This document shows positions 32,083-40,172 of a stretch of DNA of 64,000 nt, in pieces. The DNA comes from an uncultured Alphaproteobacteria bacterium (GTDB lineage Bacteria > Pseudomonadota > Alphaproteobacteria > HIMB59 > GCA-002718135). Made by a program: the position numbers and the translations under genes. The stretch lies in the NCBI GenBank assembly GCA_902541215.1, contig CACBPV010000003.1, positions 1 through 64,000 on the forward strand, read 5' to 3'. Below the pieces are notes generated by a model. That model saw nothing but the letters and a program-made list of their open reading frames with translations. It made no database searches and was not told the DNA's origin. Position 1 is the first letter of the stretch; every line of letters starts with the position of its first letter.

Positions 32083-32604
32083 CTAGTTCGACTCTTGACT
32101 ATTGCTACTGTTAGAACTAATTAATCTTGCAATTTGTGCTCCAGGTTCAGCTGTAATTGAAGCTATCTTTTGAGCTGGTGCAGATATTAATCCTATTATT
32201 TTTCCTCTTAACTCATCCAAAGAAGGTAATTTTGCAAGAAAATCAATTTTTTCTTTATCAATTTTCTCACCATTATACCCCCCTCCAATAATTTTAAACT
32301 TTTCAAATTTTTTCTCAAAACTAACAGCTACCTTCGCTGGTGCCACTGCATCATCAGAATAAGCAATTGCTGTTGGACCTTTAAAAAGCTCAGAAATATC
32401 TTTAAATTGAGTTTCAGATATAGCAAGTTTAGTGAGTCTGTTCTTAGTTACTTTAAATTTTGCACCATTATCTCTCATTTCTTTTCTAAGTTGCTCTGTT
32501 TCATTCACTGTTAGCCCAGAATATTCAGCCACAATTACAGAAGTAGCATTTAAAAAGTCTTCTTTGAGATTACTTACAAAATCTTTTTTTTCAGAACGTT
32601 TCAC
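32083..32604 (-). CDS. rplJ: 50S ribosomal protein L10
   Basis: Base of the L7/L12 stalk; in a complex with L12 it also represses its own operon in known bacteria. The ORF track uses a TTG at 32640, but the GTG at 32604-32602 is preceded by GAGG with five bases of spacing (GAGGTTGACGTG) and gives KRSEKKDFVSNLKEDFL, the usual alphaproteobacterial start, at 173 residues. The extra twelve residues upstream have no family support and would overlap the leader RNA. VIVAEYSGLTVNETEQLRKE and KFKVTKNRLTKLA are conserved. Confidence 0.95.
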   Translation of the reverse strand: MKRSEKKDFVSNLKEDFLNATSVIVAEYSGLTVNETEQLRKEMRDNGAKFKVTKNRLTKLAISETQFKDISELFKGPTAIAYSDDAVAPAKVAVSFEKKFEKFKIIGGGYNGEKIDKEKIDFLAKLPSLDELRGKIIGLISAPAQKIASITAEPGAQIARLISSNSSNSQESN

Positions 32605-32641
32605 GTCAACCTCGGTTTTAATTGGATCCAAAAGATCCAAT

Positions 32642-32758
32642 ATTAGCTAAAATTAGTTTGCCCACCAAACTAATTAAAAGCCTGTCAAGAAGCAAATCAA
32701 TGACTCGCTTCAGTCTATGCAGGTAATTAAGCTCAAGGCCCCTGCAGTCTTTGACAGG
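32642..32758 (-). ncRNA. Ribosomal protein L10 leader in the rplJL mRNA
   Basis: The 183-base rplA-rplJ gap is the largest non-coding stretch in the supercluster. On the transcribed strand CCTGTCAA (32758-32751) pairs perfectly with TTGACAGG (32688-32681), closing a domain. Inside, TGCAGG (32746-32741) pairs with CCTGCA (32723-32718), enclosing GGCCTTGAGCTTAATTA, and GACTGAAGCGAGTC forms a small hairpin. Then comes a 10-base-pair hairpin, AATTAGTTTG-GTGGG-CAAACTAATT, 47 bases before the rplJ start. The arrangement and the unpaired GCTTAAT segment resemble the Rfam L10 leader, where L10-(L12) binds to repress translation. The match is from memory and by eye. Confidence 0.8.
32651..32675 (-). 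repeat. 10-bp inverted repeat at the end of the L10 leader
   Basis: AATTAGTTTG, loop CCCAC, CAAACTAATT on the plus strand. On the mRNA it is followed by TTAGCTAATATTGG, with only a short T run, so it is more likely a switch or attenuator hairpin than a strong terminator. Confidence 0.7.
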
Positions 32759-32759
32759 T

Positions 32760-32776
32760 GATGATCAAAGATCATC
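32760..32776 (-). repeat. 7-bp perfect hairpin after rplA
   Basis: GATGATC, loop AAA, GATCATC, located 11 bases downstream of the rplA stop and just before the L10 leader. It could protect the rplKA mRNA 3' end or mark a processing site between rplA and rplJ. No T run follows, so it is not an intrinsic terminator. Confidence 0.6.
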
Positions 32777-32787
32777 TTTTGGATTAA

Positions 32788-33477
32788 TCAACGCAAGCTG
32801 ACTTGGTTAATATTTAATCCAACTCCCATAGTTGAAGCTATGGTAACCTTTTTTATAAAAGAACCCTTAACGGCATCAGGTTTACTTTTGCTAACTGAAG
32901 AATAAAATGTTTTAATATTTTCTAACAATTCTTCTTCACTAAAATCTAATTTTCCAACACCTGCATGAACGATACCAGATTTGTCATTTTTGAATTTAAC
33001 TTGACCTGATTTAGCGTCTTTTACTGATTTAGAAATTTCATTAGTTACAGTACCAAGTTTAGGATTTGGCATTAATCCTTTTGGTCCTAATATTTTTGCT
33101 ACTTTACCCAATTTCGGCATCATATCTGGAGTCGCAATTAGAACGTCGAATTCTATTTTTGATTTAGAAATTGTTTCAATCAAATCATCGCTTCCTACCA
33201 AGTCTGCACCGTTATTTTTTGCATCGTTTTGTTTTTCCTCATTTGCAATTACTGCGACCTTTACAGTTTTTCCTGTTCCATAGGGAAGATTTACAACACC
33301 TTTAATACTTTGATCAGTTTTGTTACTGTCAATTCCAAGATTAATTGAAATATCAATTGCTTCTATAAACTTTACATAAGATTTTTCTTTTAAAATTTTG
33401 ATTGCTTCTATTGGCTCGTAAACCTTTGTAGCGTCAAAGTTATTTAACATTTGCTTTCTATTTTTTGTAATTTTCAT
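32788..33477 (-). CDS. rplA: 50S ribosomal protein L1
   Basis: L1 forms the mobile stalk that helps release deacylated tRNA, and in E. coli represses the L11 operon. The 229 residues start [40 protein letters not shown] and GPKGLMPNPKLGTVT near 120-150 are the L1 signature. It overlaps the rplK stop by one base. Confidence 0.98.
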   Translation of the reverse strand: MKITKNRKQMLNNFDATKVYEPIEAIKILKEKSYVKFIEAIDISINLGIDSNKTDQSIKGVVNLPYGTGKTVKVAVIANEEKQNDAKNNGADLVGSDDLIETISKSKIEFDVLIATPDMMPKLGKVAKILGPKGLMPNPKLGTVTNEISKSVKDAKSGQVKFKNDKSGIVHAGVGKLDFSEEELLENIKTFYSSVSKSKPDAVKGSFIKKVTIASTMGVGLNINQVSLR

Positions 33478-33905
33478 TAACCCACTACCTCCATACCCAT
33501 TGAAACAGCAGATCCTTTAACCATATTCATTGCTCCATCTAGATCAATAGCATTTAAATCCTGCATTTTTTCTTTGGCAATTTTTTCAATATCTTGCATT
33601 GAGACTTTCCCTACTAATGATCTTCCAGGAGTTGAGTTTCCTTTTTTTATTTTTGCTGCTTTTTTAAGATAAAAACTTACTGGTGGTAATTTAGTAGTAA
33701 AATCGAAGCTTCTATCTTTGTATGCTGTTATAATGACTGGAATTGGTGCACCTTTTTCTAAATCTTTTGTTTTATCATTAAATGCTTTACAAAAATCCAT
33801 TATGTTTAAACCTCTTTGTCCAAGTGCAGGACCAACAGGCGGAGAAGGGTTTGCTCCTCCAGCAGGAATTTGCAATTTAATTAAGCCTAAAATTTCTTTA
33901 GCCAT
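33477..33905 (-). CDS. rplK: 50S ribosomal protein L11
   Basis: L11 is part of the GTPase-associated centre and needed for the stringent response through RelA. The 142 residues include [20 protein letters not shown] at 8-27 and [20 protein letters not shown], with the carboxyl block [20 protein letters not shown]. It is two bases after nusG. Confidence 0.98.
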   Translation of the reverse strand: MAKEILGLIKLQIPAGGANPSPPVGPALGQRGLNIMDFCKAFNDKTKDLEKGAPIPVIITAYKDRSFDFTTKLPPVSFYLKKAAKIKKGNSTPGRSLVGKVSMQDIEKIAKEKMQDLNAIDLDGAMNMVKGSAVSMGMEVVG

Positions 33906-33907
33906 GG

Positions 33908-34441
33908 TTATACCTTTTCTACCTGTGAATATTCTAGATCAACAGGTGTTGATCTTCCAAAAATTGAAACAGCTACTCTCAATCTTGCTTTATCTTCATC
34001 TATTTGTTCGACCTCCCCATTAAATGATGCAAAAGGTCCATCAATTACTTTTACTTGTTCGCCAACATCATACATTATTGCAGGTCTAGATTTTTCTACA
34101 CCATCAATAACTTGTTCGGAGATTCTTTTTGCTTCAGAATTACTTATGGGAATAGGTTTACCTTTATTACCTAAAAAACCACTTAATTTAGGTGTTGTCT
34201 TAATAATGTGCCACGTATCATCATTTAAGTTCATTTTAATAAGAATATAACCAGGAAAAATTTTTCTTTCTGTATTTACCCTAACTCCTCTTTTTACTTC
34301 AACTACATTTTGAACAGGAACAGATATTTCTTCAATTTGATCTTTGATACCAAGTTTAGTTGCTTGATCAACTATACTGTCTGCAACTTTTTTTTCATAC
34401 CCTGAGTAAGCATGAAGAACATACCATCTTGTTTTATTCAT
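33908..34441 (-). CDS. nusG: Transcription factor NusG
   Basis: Elongation factor that links RNA polymerase to Rho or to ribosomal S10. The 177 residues have the NGN domain beginning [19 protein letters not shown] at residue 5, with [20 protein letters not shown] near 63, and a carboxyl KOW domain with [20 protein letters not shown] near 126. It overlaps secE by one base. Confidence 0.98.
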   Translation of the reverse strand: MNKTRWYVLHAYSGYEKKVADSIVDQATKLGIKDQIEEISVPVQNVVEVKRGVRVNTERKIFPGYILIKMNLNDDTWHIIKTTPKLSGFLGNKGKPIPISNSEAKRISEQVIDGVEKSRPAIMYDVGEQVKVIDGPFASFNGEVEQIDEDKARLRVAVSIFGRSTPVDLEYSQVEKV

Positions 34442-34656
34442 TAAAAACCTGATCCTATTTCAATTATTTTTCTTATGGAAAAAGACCATATTTGATCAGT
34501 TAGAAGAAAAAATAATGAAAATAATATTATTAATAAAATGACTATTGCTGAAGAAATAAAAGTATCTCTTCTTTGTGGCCAAGTTACTTTTTGTAATTCT
34601 TGTCTAACTTGTCTTACAAAAAGAGCTGGTGATGTTTTCTTTTTTTCAATATTCAT
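34441..34656 (-). CDS. secE: SecE, preprotein translocase subunit
   Basis: Single-span SecE of 71 residues, the short form usual outside enterobacteria. The conserved amphipathic part is RQVRQELQKVTWPQRRDT near residue 14 and one hydrophobic helix follows (SAIVILLIILFSLFFLLTD). It clamps SecY. It follows tRNA-Trp by 14 bases and overlaps nusG by one. Confidence 0.97.
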   Translation of the reverse strand: MNIEKKKTSPALFVRQVRQELQKVTWPQRRDTFISSAIVILLIILFSLFFLLTDQIWSFSIRKIIEIGSGF

Positions 34657-34670
34657 TTTTTCATTTCTCT

Positions 34671-34746
34671 TGGCAGGAGTGGCAGGACTTGAACCCGCAG
34701 CCCCCGGTTTTGGAGACCGGTGCTCTACCAGTTGAGCTACACTCCT
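34671..34746 (-). tRNA. tRNA-Trp (anticodon CCA)
   Basis: The reverse strand reads AGGAGTGTAGCTCAACTGG at the 5' end and closes with CACTCCT, discriminator G and encoded CCA. Anticodon arm CCGGT, loop CTCCAAA, ACCGG gives CCA, which reads UGG only, in agreement with UGA as a stop. Its place between tuf and secE is standard for alphaproteobacteria. Confidence 0.97.
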
Positions 34747-34784
34747 AATTAAGTATCGGCTAGCTGATAGAGCGGTCTCTAAAA

Positions 34785-35975
34785 CTATTCGATAATTTCA
34801 GCAACAACTCCAGCGCCAACTGTTCTTCCACCTTCTCTAATTGCAAATTTTAGACCTTTATCCATTGCAATTGGGGACAAAAGAGTAACTTCCATAGCAA
34901 TATTATCACCGGGCATTACCATTTCGGTTCCTTCTGGTAATTTAATTGTTCCAGTTACGTCAGTTGTTCTAAAGTAGAATTGAGGTCTGTAGTTTGAAAA
35001 GAATGGGGTATGTCTTCCACCTTCTTCTTTTTTTAATACATATGCTTCAGCTTTAAATTTTGTATGAGGTTTTATGGAGCCAGGTTTTGCTAATACTTGA
35101 CCACGTTCAACTTCTTCTCTTTTTGTTCCACGAAGAAGAACACCAACGTTGTCTCCTGCTTCACCAGAGTCTAGAAGTTTTCTAAACATTTCAACTCCCG
35201 TACAAGTAGTTTTTTGAGGCTCTCTTATTCCTAAAATTTCAATTTCCTCACCAACTTTAACTTGACCTTGTTCAATTCTCCCAGTTACAACTGTACCTCT
35301 ACCAGAAATTGAAAATACATCTTCAACTGGCATTAAGAAAGGTTGATCTACAGGTCGGCTAGGTTGTGGTATATGTTCATCAACTGCTTTCATTAATTCC
35401 ATAATTGAATTTTTTCCAATTTCGTCGTCTCTTCCTTCAAGAGCTGCTAAAGCTGAACCCTTAATGATTGGGATAGTATCACCTGGGAATTCATATGAAG
35501 TTAGAAGTTCTCTAATTTCCATCTCTACTAGATCAATTAATTCTTTATCATCTACTTGATCAACTTTGTTCATATATACAACCAGAGCAGGTACACCTAC
35601 CTGTCTAGCTAAAAGTATGTGTTCTCTTGTTTGAGGCATTGGTCCATCAGCTGCATTAACAACTAAGATACCACCATCCATTTGAGCTGCACCAGTGATC
35701 ATGTTTTTAACATAATCTGCGTGTCCAGGACAATCAACGTGAGCATAGTGTCTTGCTTCTGTTTCATATTCAACGTGTGCAGTAGATATTGTAATGCCAC
35801 GTTCTCTTTCTTCAGGTGCTTTGTCAATGTTCGCGTAATCTGTAAATTCTGCTCCACCTGTCTCTGCTAAAATTTTTGTTATAGCAGCAGTTAATGTTGT
35901 TTTACCATGGTCAACGTGACCAACAGTACCTATGTTACAATGCGGTTTGTTTCTTTCGAATTTTGCTTTAGCCAT
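34785..35975 (-). CDS. tuf: Elongation factor Tu
   Basis: Delivers aminoacyl-tRNA to the ribosome. The 396 residues have the P-loop [14 protein letters not shown] at 19-32, [35 protein letters not shown] in the switch II region near 80, and [11 protein letters not shown] near 135. Domain 2 has [17 protein letters not shown]. It stands between tRNA-Gly and tRNA-Trp and is the only tuf in the window; the second copy often found after fusA is absent. Confidence 0.99.
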   Translation of the reverse strand: MAKAKFERNKPHCNIGTVGHVDHGKTTLTAAITKILAETGGAEFTDYANIDKAPEERERGITISTAHVEYETEARHYAHVDCPGHADYVKNMITGAAQMDGGILVVNAADGPMPQTREHILLARQVGVPALVVYMNKVDQVDDKELIDLVEMEIRELLTSYEFPGDTIPIIKGSALAALEGRDDEIGKNSIMELMKAVDEHIPQPSRPVDQPFLMPVEDVFSISGRGTVVTGRIEQGQVKVGEEIEILGIREPQKTTCTGVEMFRKLLDSGEAGDNVGVLLRGTKREEVERGQVLAKPGSIKPHTKFKAEAYVLKKEEGGRHTPFFSNYRPQFYFRTTDVTGTIKLPEGTEMVMPGDNIAMEVTLLSPIAMDKGLKFAIREGGRTVGAGVVAEIIE

Positions 35976-36001
35976 TTTTTTACCCCAATAATATTTTGTT
36001 A

Positions 36002-36075
36002 TGGAGCGGGTGAAGGGAATCGAACCCTCGTAGCCAGCTTGGAAGGCTGGAGCTTTACCACTAAGCTACACCCGC
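36002..36075 (-). tRNA. tRNA-Gly (anticodon TCC)
   Basis: The reverse strand begins GCGGGTGTAGCTTAGTGG and closes with CACCCGC, discriminator T and encoded CCA. Anticodon arm CCAGC, loop CTTCCAA, GCTGG gives TCC for GGA and GGG. It is 26 bases before tuf and 58 after tRNA-Tyr on the same strand, the conserved Tyr-Gly-tuf arrangement. Confidence 0.97.
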
Positions 36076-36133
36076 AACTAAACTGACTGCTTCACACACT
36101 CACTTTAATGCTTTCATCCCATTACCTCCATAA

Positions 36134-36219
36134 TGGTGGAGGGGGTAGGATTCGAACCTACGTACGCTCACGCGGGCGGATTTACAGTCCGCTGCCTTTA
36201 ACCACTCGACCACCCCTCC
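36134..36219 (-). tRNA. tRNA-Tyr (anticodon GTA)
   Basis: The reverse strand begins GGAGGGGTGGTCGAGTGG and closes with CCCCTCC, discriminator A and CCA. Anticodon arm GCGGA, loop CTGTAAA, TCCGC gives GTA. The long variable arm (CCCGCGTGAGCG) identifies a bacterial class II tyrosine tRNA. It is the first gene of the supercluster and is preceded by a good promoter. Confidence 0.97.
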
Positions 36220-36236
36220 TTTGAAGAAATTGGCCA

Positions 36237-36263
36237 ATACTAATAAATTAGTATATATGTCAA
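36237..36263 (-). promoter_or_regulatory. Promoter of the tRNA-Tyr-tRNA-Gly-tuf transcript
   Basis: Reverse strand TTGACA (36263-36258), a perfect -35, then 15 bases and TAGTAT (36242-36237) as -10. Spacing is short, but the start would fall about ten bases upstream of tRNA-Tyr. A 7+7 inverted repeat (TACTAAT-AA-ATTAGTA, 36238-36253) covers the -10 and the spacer and could be an operator. No regulator is identified. Confidence 0.55.
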
Positions 36264-36388
36264 TCTAAAACAGCAGCTTCACCTTTGCAAAATACGTATA
36301 CTCGTAAAAGCAACGGCCTTTTAGACAAAAAATGCCTTTTTGTACATATCTAGATTGTATTAATTAGACAAATCTGTGATATTAAACC

Positions 36389-37150
36389 ATGAGTAAGTTT
36401 AGAAATAATAAATCTAATAAAAACCAAGGAATTCATACAATTTTTGGTCAACATTCTGTTAAGGCAGCCCTTCAAAATGATAAAAGAGAGAATATTGAGC
36501 TTATAATTAGTAAAAATCAGACAAATTTTGCCAAAAAATATGAATCTAATATACAAAAAATTACTATTCTTCCTCAAAATGAATTCACAAGAAGATTTGG
36601 AAATGAAAACACAACGCAGGGAGTAGTTCTAAAAACAAAAGAACTTACTTGGCTAGGTTTAGAAGAATTTGTAAAAGTTGAAAGTCAAAAATCAAAATCA
36701 GTAATATTAATTTTAGATCAAGTAACTGACCCTCAAAATATTGGCTCAATAATGAGATCATGTGCATTATTTGACTGTGCAGGAATTATAGTTGGTAAAG
36801 ATAATTCACCAGAACTGACTTCATCACTTTATAAATCAGCTTCCGGTGCTGCTGAAATTGTAAATTATATTAGAGTGACAAATATTAGAAGAGCTATTTC
36901 TTTTCTTAAAAAAAATAATTATTGGATTTATGGCTTTGACAGTTCAAAAAATAAAAATTCAAAATTAAATTTTTCACAAAAATCAGTATTAGTTTTTGGC
37001 TCTGAAGGTAAAGGTATTAGAGAATTAGTAAAAAAGGAATGTGATGAAATAATTCAGATAAACATGAAAAAAAATTTAAAATTTGAAATTGATAGTTTGA
37101 ATGTTTCTAATGCAACATCGATAGCTTTATATCAATTTTACTCAACGTAA
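36389..37150 (+). CDS. rlmB: RlmB-type 23S rRNA 2'-O-ribose methyltransferase
   Basis: SPOUT methyltransferase of the TrmH/SpoU family, 253 residues, which by family methylates a guanosine ribose in the 23S peptidyl-transferase region. An amino-terminal L30e-like substrate domain (GQHSVKAALQN near residue 20) precedes the knotted domain: LDQVTDPQNIGSIMRSCALF near 111, VFGSEGKGIRELV near 206 and DSLNVSNATSIALYQF near the end, where the SAM pocket forms. It is divergent from tRNA-Tyr across 169 bases. TrmH-family members with other targets cannot be excluded. Confidence 0.88.
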   Translation: MSKFRNNKSNKNQGIHTIFGQHSVKAALQNDKRENIELIISKNQTNFAKKYESNIQKITILPQNEFTRRFGNENTTQGVVLKTKELTWLGLEEFVKVESQKSKSVILILDQVTDPQNIGSIMRSCALFDCAGIIVGKDNSPELTSSLYKSASGAAEIVNYIRVTNIRRAISFLKKNNYWIYGFDSSKNKNSKLNFSQKSVLVFGSEGKGIRELVKKECDEIIQINMKKNLKFEIDSLNVSNATSIALYQFYST

Positions 37151-37162
37151 ATATAATTAAGG

Positions 37163-37238
<76 letters not shown>

Positions 37239-37288
37239 ATCAATTTTGCATTTATATTAAATTATAAATTCGACAAGATTTTTATAAA

Positions 37289-37411
37289 TTAAATTCCAGG
37301 AATATAAGGAACTCCATCACCTTTTACTCTTTCGTTTAATTCACTTAACGTAGAGCATGCTGTGATTGGACTAAATACAAGAAATAAAATTATTAATGTT
37401 TTTTTAATCAT
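37289..37411 (-). CDS. Small lipoprotein, 40 residues
   Basis: Too short for the ORF track. ATG at 37411 to TAA at 37289. The first 18 residues are a lipoprotein signal: MIKK, then the hydrophobic core TLIILFLVFSPIT, then alanine and Cys19 in the lipobox-like ITAC. The mature part is only 22 residues, STLSELNERVKGDGVPYIPGI after the cysteine. It lies 7 bases after fdsA in the same direction and ends before tRNA-Thr. I do not recognise a named family; short alphaproteobacterial lipoproteins of this look are often left unannotated. The start, signal and stop are all convincing. Function unknown; no fdsD-like subunit is found in this place. Confidence 0.72.
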   Translation of the reverse strand: MIKKTLIILFLVFSPITACSTLSELNERVKGDGVPYIPGI

Positions 37412-37418
37412 AAATTAT

Positions 37419-40172
37419 TTATAACTTCTCAATTTTTGCAGCACAATATTTAAATTCAGGAATTTTTCCATATGGATCTAAAGCTGGATTAGTTAAAAGA
37501 TTAGCGGCTGACTCATTATAACAAAATGGAATAAATATGACTCCATCAGGAATCGCCCTGTCTTGCCTTACTCTGATATCTATTGAACCTCTTCTAGTTG
37601 TGACTTTTATTTTATCACCAGCTTTCATATTATTTTTAATTATATCTTTAGGTGATATTGAAACCGAAGGTTCTGGTTCAATAGCATCTAAATTTGATGC
37701 CTTTCTAGTCATAGCTCCAGTATGCCAATGCTCTAATTGCCTTCCTGTGGTTAGTATCATCGCAAATTCTTTATCAGGTACTTCATCAGGTGCAGTAACA
37801 CTAGCTGGAACAAATTTACCTTTACCATTTTCGTTTGGAAATTTATCACAAAAAACAATTTCATCTCCTGGTGTAGTTGGAGATTTACTTGGATAAGTTA
37901 CAGAGTTTTCATTTTCTAATCTTTCCCAAGAAATATTTTTTAATGAAGGCATTGTTAGTGACATTTCTTCATAAATTTCTTTTGGATGTTTATATTTCCA
38001 ATTTAAGCCCATTCTTTTTCCAAGTTCGTTTGTTATCCACCAATCTTCTTTCGCTTGACCTGGGGAGTCTAAAGCTTTTCTTCCCATCTGTACTTGTCTA
38101 TTAGTATTAGTAACTGTTCCATTTTTTTCAGGCCATGCTGAAGCGGGGAAAATAACATCAGCATATGTTGCAGTTTCAGTTAAAAAAATATCTTGAACAA
38201 CTAAATGCTCTAACATTTGCAGAGCTTCTCTTGCATGATTTAGATCAGGGTCTGACATAGCTGGATTTTCACCAAGTATATACATCCCTTTAATTGTATT
38301 CTCGTGAATAGCATCCATAATTTCAACAACAGTTAGACCTTTTTTATCATCTAAAGGAGTGTTCCAAAGTTTTTCAAAAAATACTTTATTATTATCTTTA
38401 TCAACTAATTGGTAATCAGGATACATCATTGGTATAAGACCAGCATCCGACGCTCCTTGAACATTATTTTGTCCTCTTAAAGGATGTAAACCAGATCCTC
38501 TTTTTCCAACATTCCCTGTCATCAAAGCTAGAGAAATTAAACATCTAGCATTGTCTGTACCATGTGTGTGTTGAGAAACCCCCATCCCCCAAAAAATTAT
38601 TCCTTTATTTGTATTGGCATATAAGCGTGCTACTTCTCTTATAAGTTCTGGATCGATACCTGTTTCGTTTTCCATTATATCAGGTGAATAATTCATTAAA
38701 TGTTTTCTTAATTTTTCAAATCCTTCGGTTTGTTTTTTAATATATTCGGAATTAAATAAATTTTCTTCGACAATAACATTCATTATTGAGTTTAAGAGAT
38801 CAACATCAGATCCTGGTTTAAATTGTAACATATGAGTTGCATGTTTTTTTAAGGAATGACCTCTAGGATCCATTACAATTAATTTGGAACCCTTTTTAGC
38901 AGCATTCTTAAAAAAAGTTGCTGCAACAGGATGGTTTTCAGTAGGATTTGCTCCAATGACTATTATCACATCTGAATGTTCAACTTCATAAAATGGAGCA
39001 GTAACAGCTCCTGAACCAATTGTTTCCAATAAAGCAGCTACAGAAGACGCATGACAAAGTCTTGTACAATGATCAACATTATTTGTATTAAAACCAGTTC
39101 TGATTAATTTTTGAAATAAATAAGCTTCTTCATTTGAACATTTAGCTGATCCAAAACCTGCAAGATTACTCTTACCATTTCTTTGTTTATTAAGTTTTAA
39201 AAATCCTTGTGCAGCATAATCTAGAGCTTCATCCCAAGATGCTTCTCTAAAATATTCATGAATGTTCGCAAAATTAATACTTGGGTGTAAGTCTTTTGCT
39301 TTACCTTTAATTCTAATCAATGGCTTTGTAAGTCTTTCTGGATTATTTACATAATCAAAACCAAACCTTCCTTTTACACATAATCTATTCTTGTTTGCGG
39401 GACCATCAACACCATTAACGTATTTAATTTTGTTATCTTTTACATTGTATTCTATCTGACAACCAACACCACAATAAGGACAAACACTATCAATTTTTTT
39501 ATCTACCTTACTATGACCAACACCATCCTTATCTACGATAGATGCCGGCATTAATGCTCCAGTTGGACAAGCTTGTACACATTCACCACATGCCACACAT
39601 GTACTGTCACCCATTGGATCATCAAAATCGAATACAATTTTAGAATTTTCTCCTCGATATGCCATTCCGATGACGTCATTTACCTGGACTTCTCTACATG
39701 CTCTTACACAAAGATTACATTGGATGCACGCATCTAGATTTACAGCCATGCTTGGATGAGAAACATCTGCCTGACATGAAGTTTTTTTTGGAAATCTACT
39801 TTCTTTTACTTCAACTTTGTCTATCCATTTCCAAAAGTCAGAGTTATTATCATGAGCAATTTCTTTTTTTGGCTGGTCTGCTAGAAGTAATTCAAAAACT
39901 AACTCTCTTGATTTTTTAGCCTTTTCTGAAGAAGTTTTTACTTTCATACTATCAGTTGGCTTTCTAATACAAGATGCTGCCAACACACGTTCTCCTTCAA
40001 TTTCAACCATACATGCTCTACAATTTCCATCTGCTCTATAGCCAGGTTTATCGGAATAACATAAATGTGGGATTTCTGTTCCAAGTCTATTTGCAACTTG
40101 CCAAATAGTTTCATCAGCATTTGCTTCAACTAACTTTTCGTTTAAATAAAATTTTGTTTTCTCTTTAGTCAT
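37419..40172 (-). CDS. fdsA: NAD-linked formate dehydrogenase, alpha (molybdopterin) subunit
   Basis: Catalytic subunit of a cytoplasmic FdsABG-type formate dehydrogenase, oxidising formate to CO2. In order, the 917 residues have a 2Fe-2S domain with Cys38, 51, 54 and 68, a His/Cys cluster segment, two 4Fe-4S motifs (CIQCNLCVRAC and CVACGECVQACP), then CPYCGVGC for a further cluster, and the bis-MGD domains. HCTRLCHASS near residue 375 carries the metal-ligand cysteine followed by His, so this is the cysteine and not the selenocysteine form. The carboxyl domain ends with EFKYCAAKIEKL. It overlaps the diaphorase gene by eight bases. The metal could be Mo or W. Confidence 0.92.
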   Translation of the reverse strand: MTKEKTKFYLNEKLVEANADETIWQVANRLGTEIPHLCYSDKPGYRADGNCRACMVEIEGERVLAASCIRKPTDSMKVKTSSEKAKKSRELVFELLLADQPKKEIAHDNNSDFWKWIDKVEVKESRFPKKTSCQADVSHPSMAVNLDACIQCNLCVRACREVQVNDVIGMAYRGENSKIVFDFDDPMGDSTCVACGECVQACPTGALMPASIVDKDGVGHSKVDKKIDSVCPYCGVGCQIEYNVKDNKIKYVNGVDGPANKNRLCVKGRFGFDYVNNPERLTKPLIRIKGKAKDLHPSINFANIHEYFREASWDEALDYAAQGFLKLNKQRNGKSNLAGFGSAKCSNEEAYLFQKLIRTGFNTNNVDHCTRLCHASSVAALLETIGSGAVTAPFYEVEHSDVIIVIGANPTENHPVAATFFKNAAKKGSKLIVMDPRGHSLKKHATHMLQFKPGSDVDLLNSIMNVIVEENLFNSEYIKKQTEGFEKLRKHLMNYSPDIMENETGIDPELIREVARLYANTNKGIIFWGMGVSQHTHGTDNARCLISLALMTGNVGKRGSGLHPLRGQNNVQGASDAGLIPMMYPDYQLVDKDNNKVFFEKLWNTPLDDKKGLTVVEIMDAIHENTIKGMYILGENPAMSDPDLNHAREALQMLEHLVVQDIFLTETATYADVIFPASAWPEKNGTVTNTNRQVQMGRKALDSPGQAKEDWWITNELGKRMGLNWKYKHPKEIYEEMSLTMPSLKNISWERLENENSVTYPSKSPTTPGDEIVFCDKFPNENGKGKFVPASVTAPDEVPDKEFAMILTTGRQLEHWHTGAMTRKASNLDAIEPEPSVSISPKDIIKNNMKAGDKIKVTTRRGSIDIRVRQDRAIPDGVIFIPFCYNESAANLLTNPALDPYGKIPEFKYCAAKIEKL

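Noticed and set aside
32605-32640. TTG start of rplJ
   Set aside because: It would put twelve non-conserved residues over the leader; the GTG with GAGG five bases upstream fits L10.
36314-36344. GGCCTTTT...AAAAATGCCTTTTTG as a plus-strand terminator or attachment site
   Set aside because: The stem has only three G-C pairs and unequal bulges, and there is no upstream plus-strand gene to terminate; no integrase is present.
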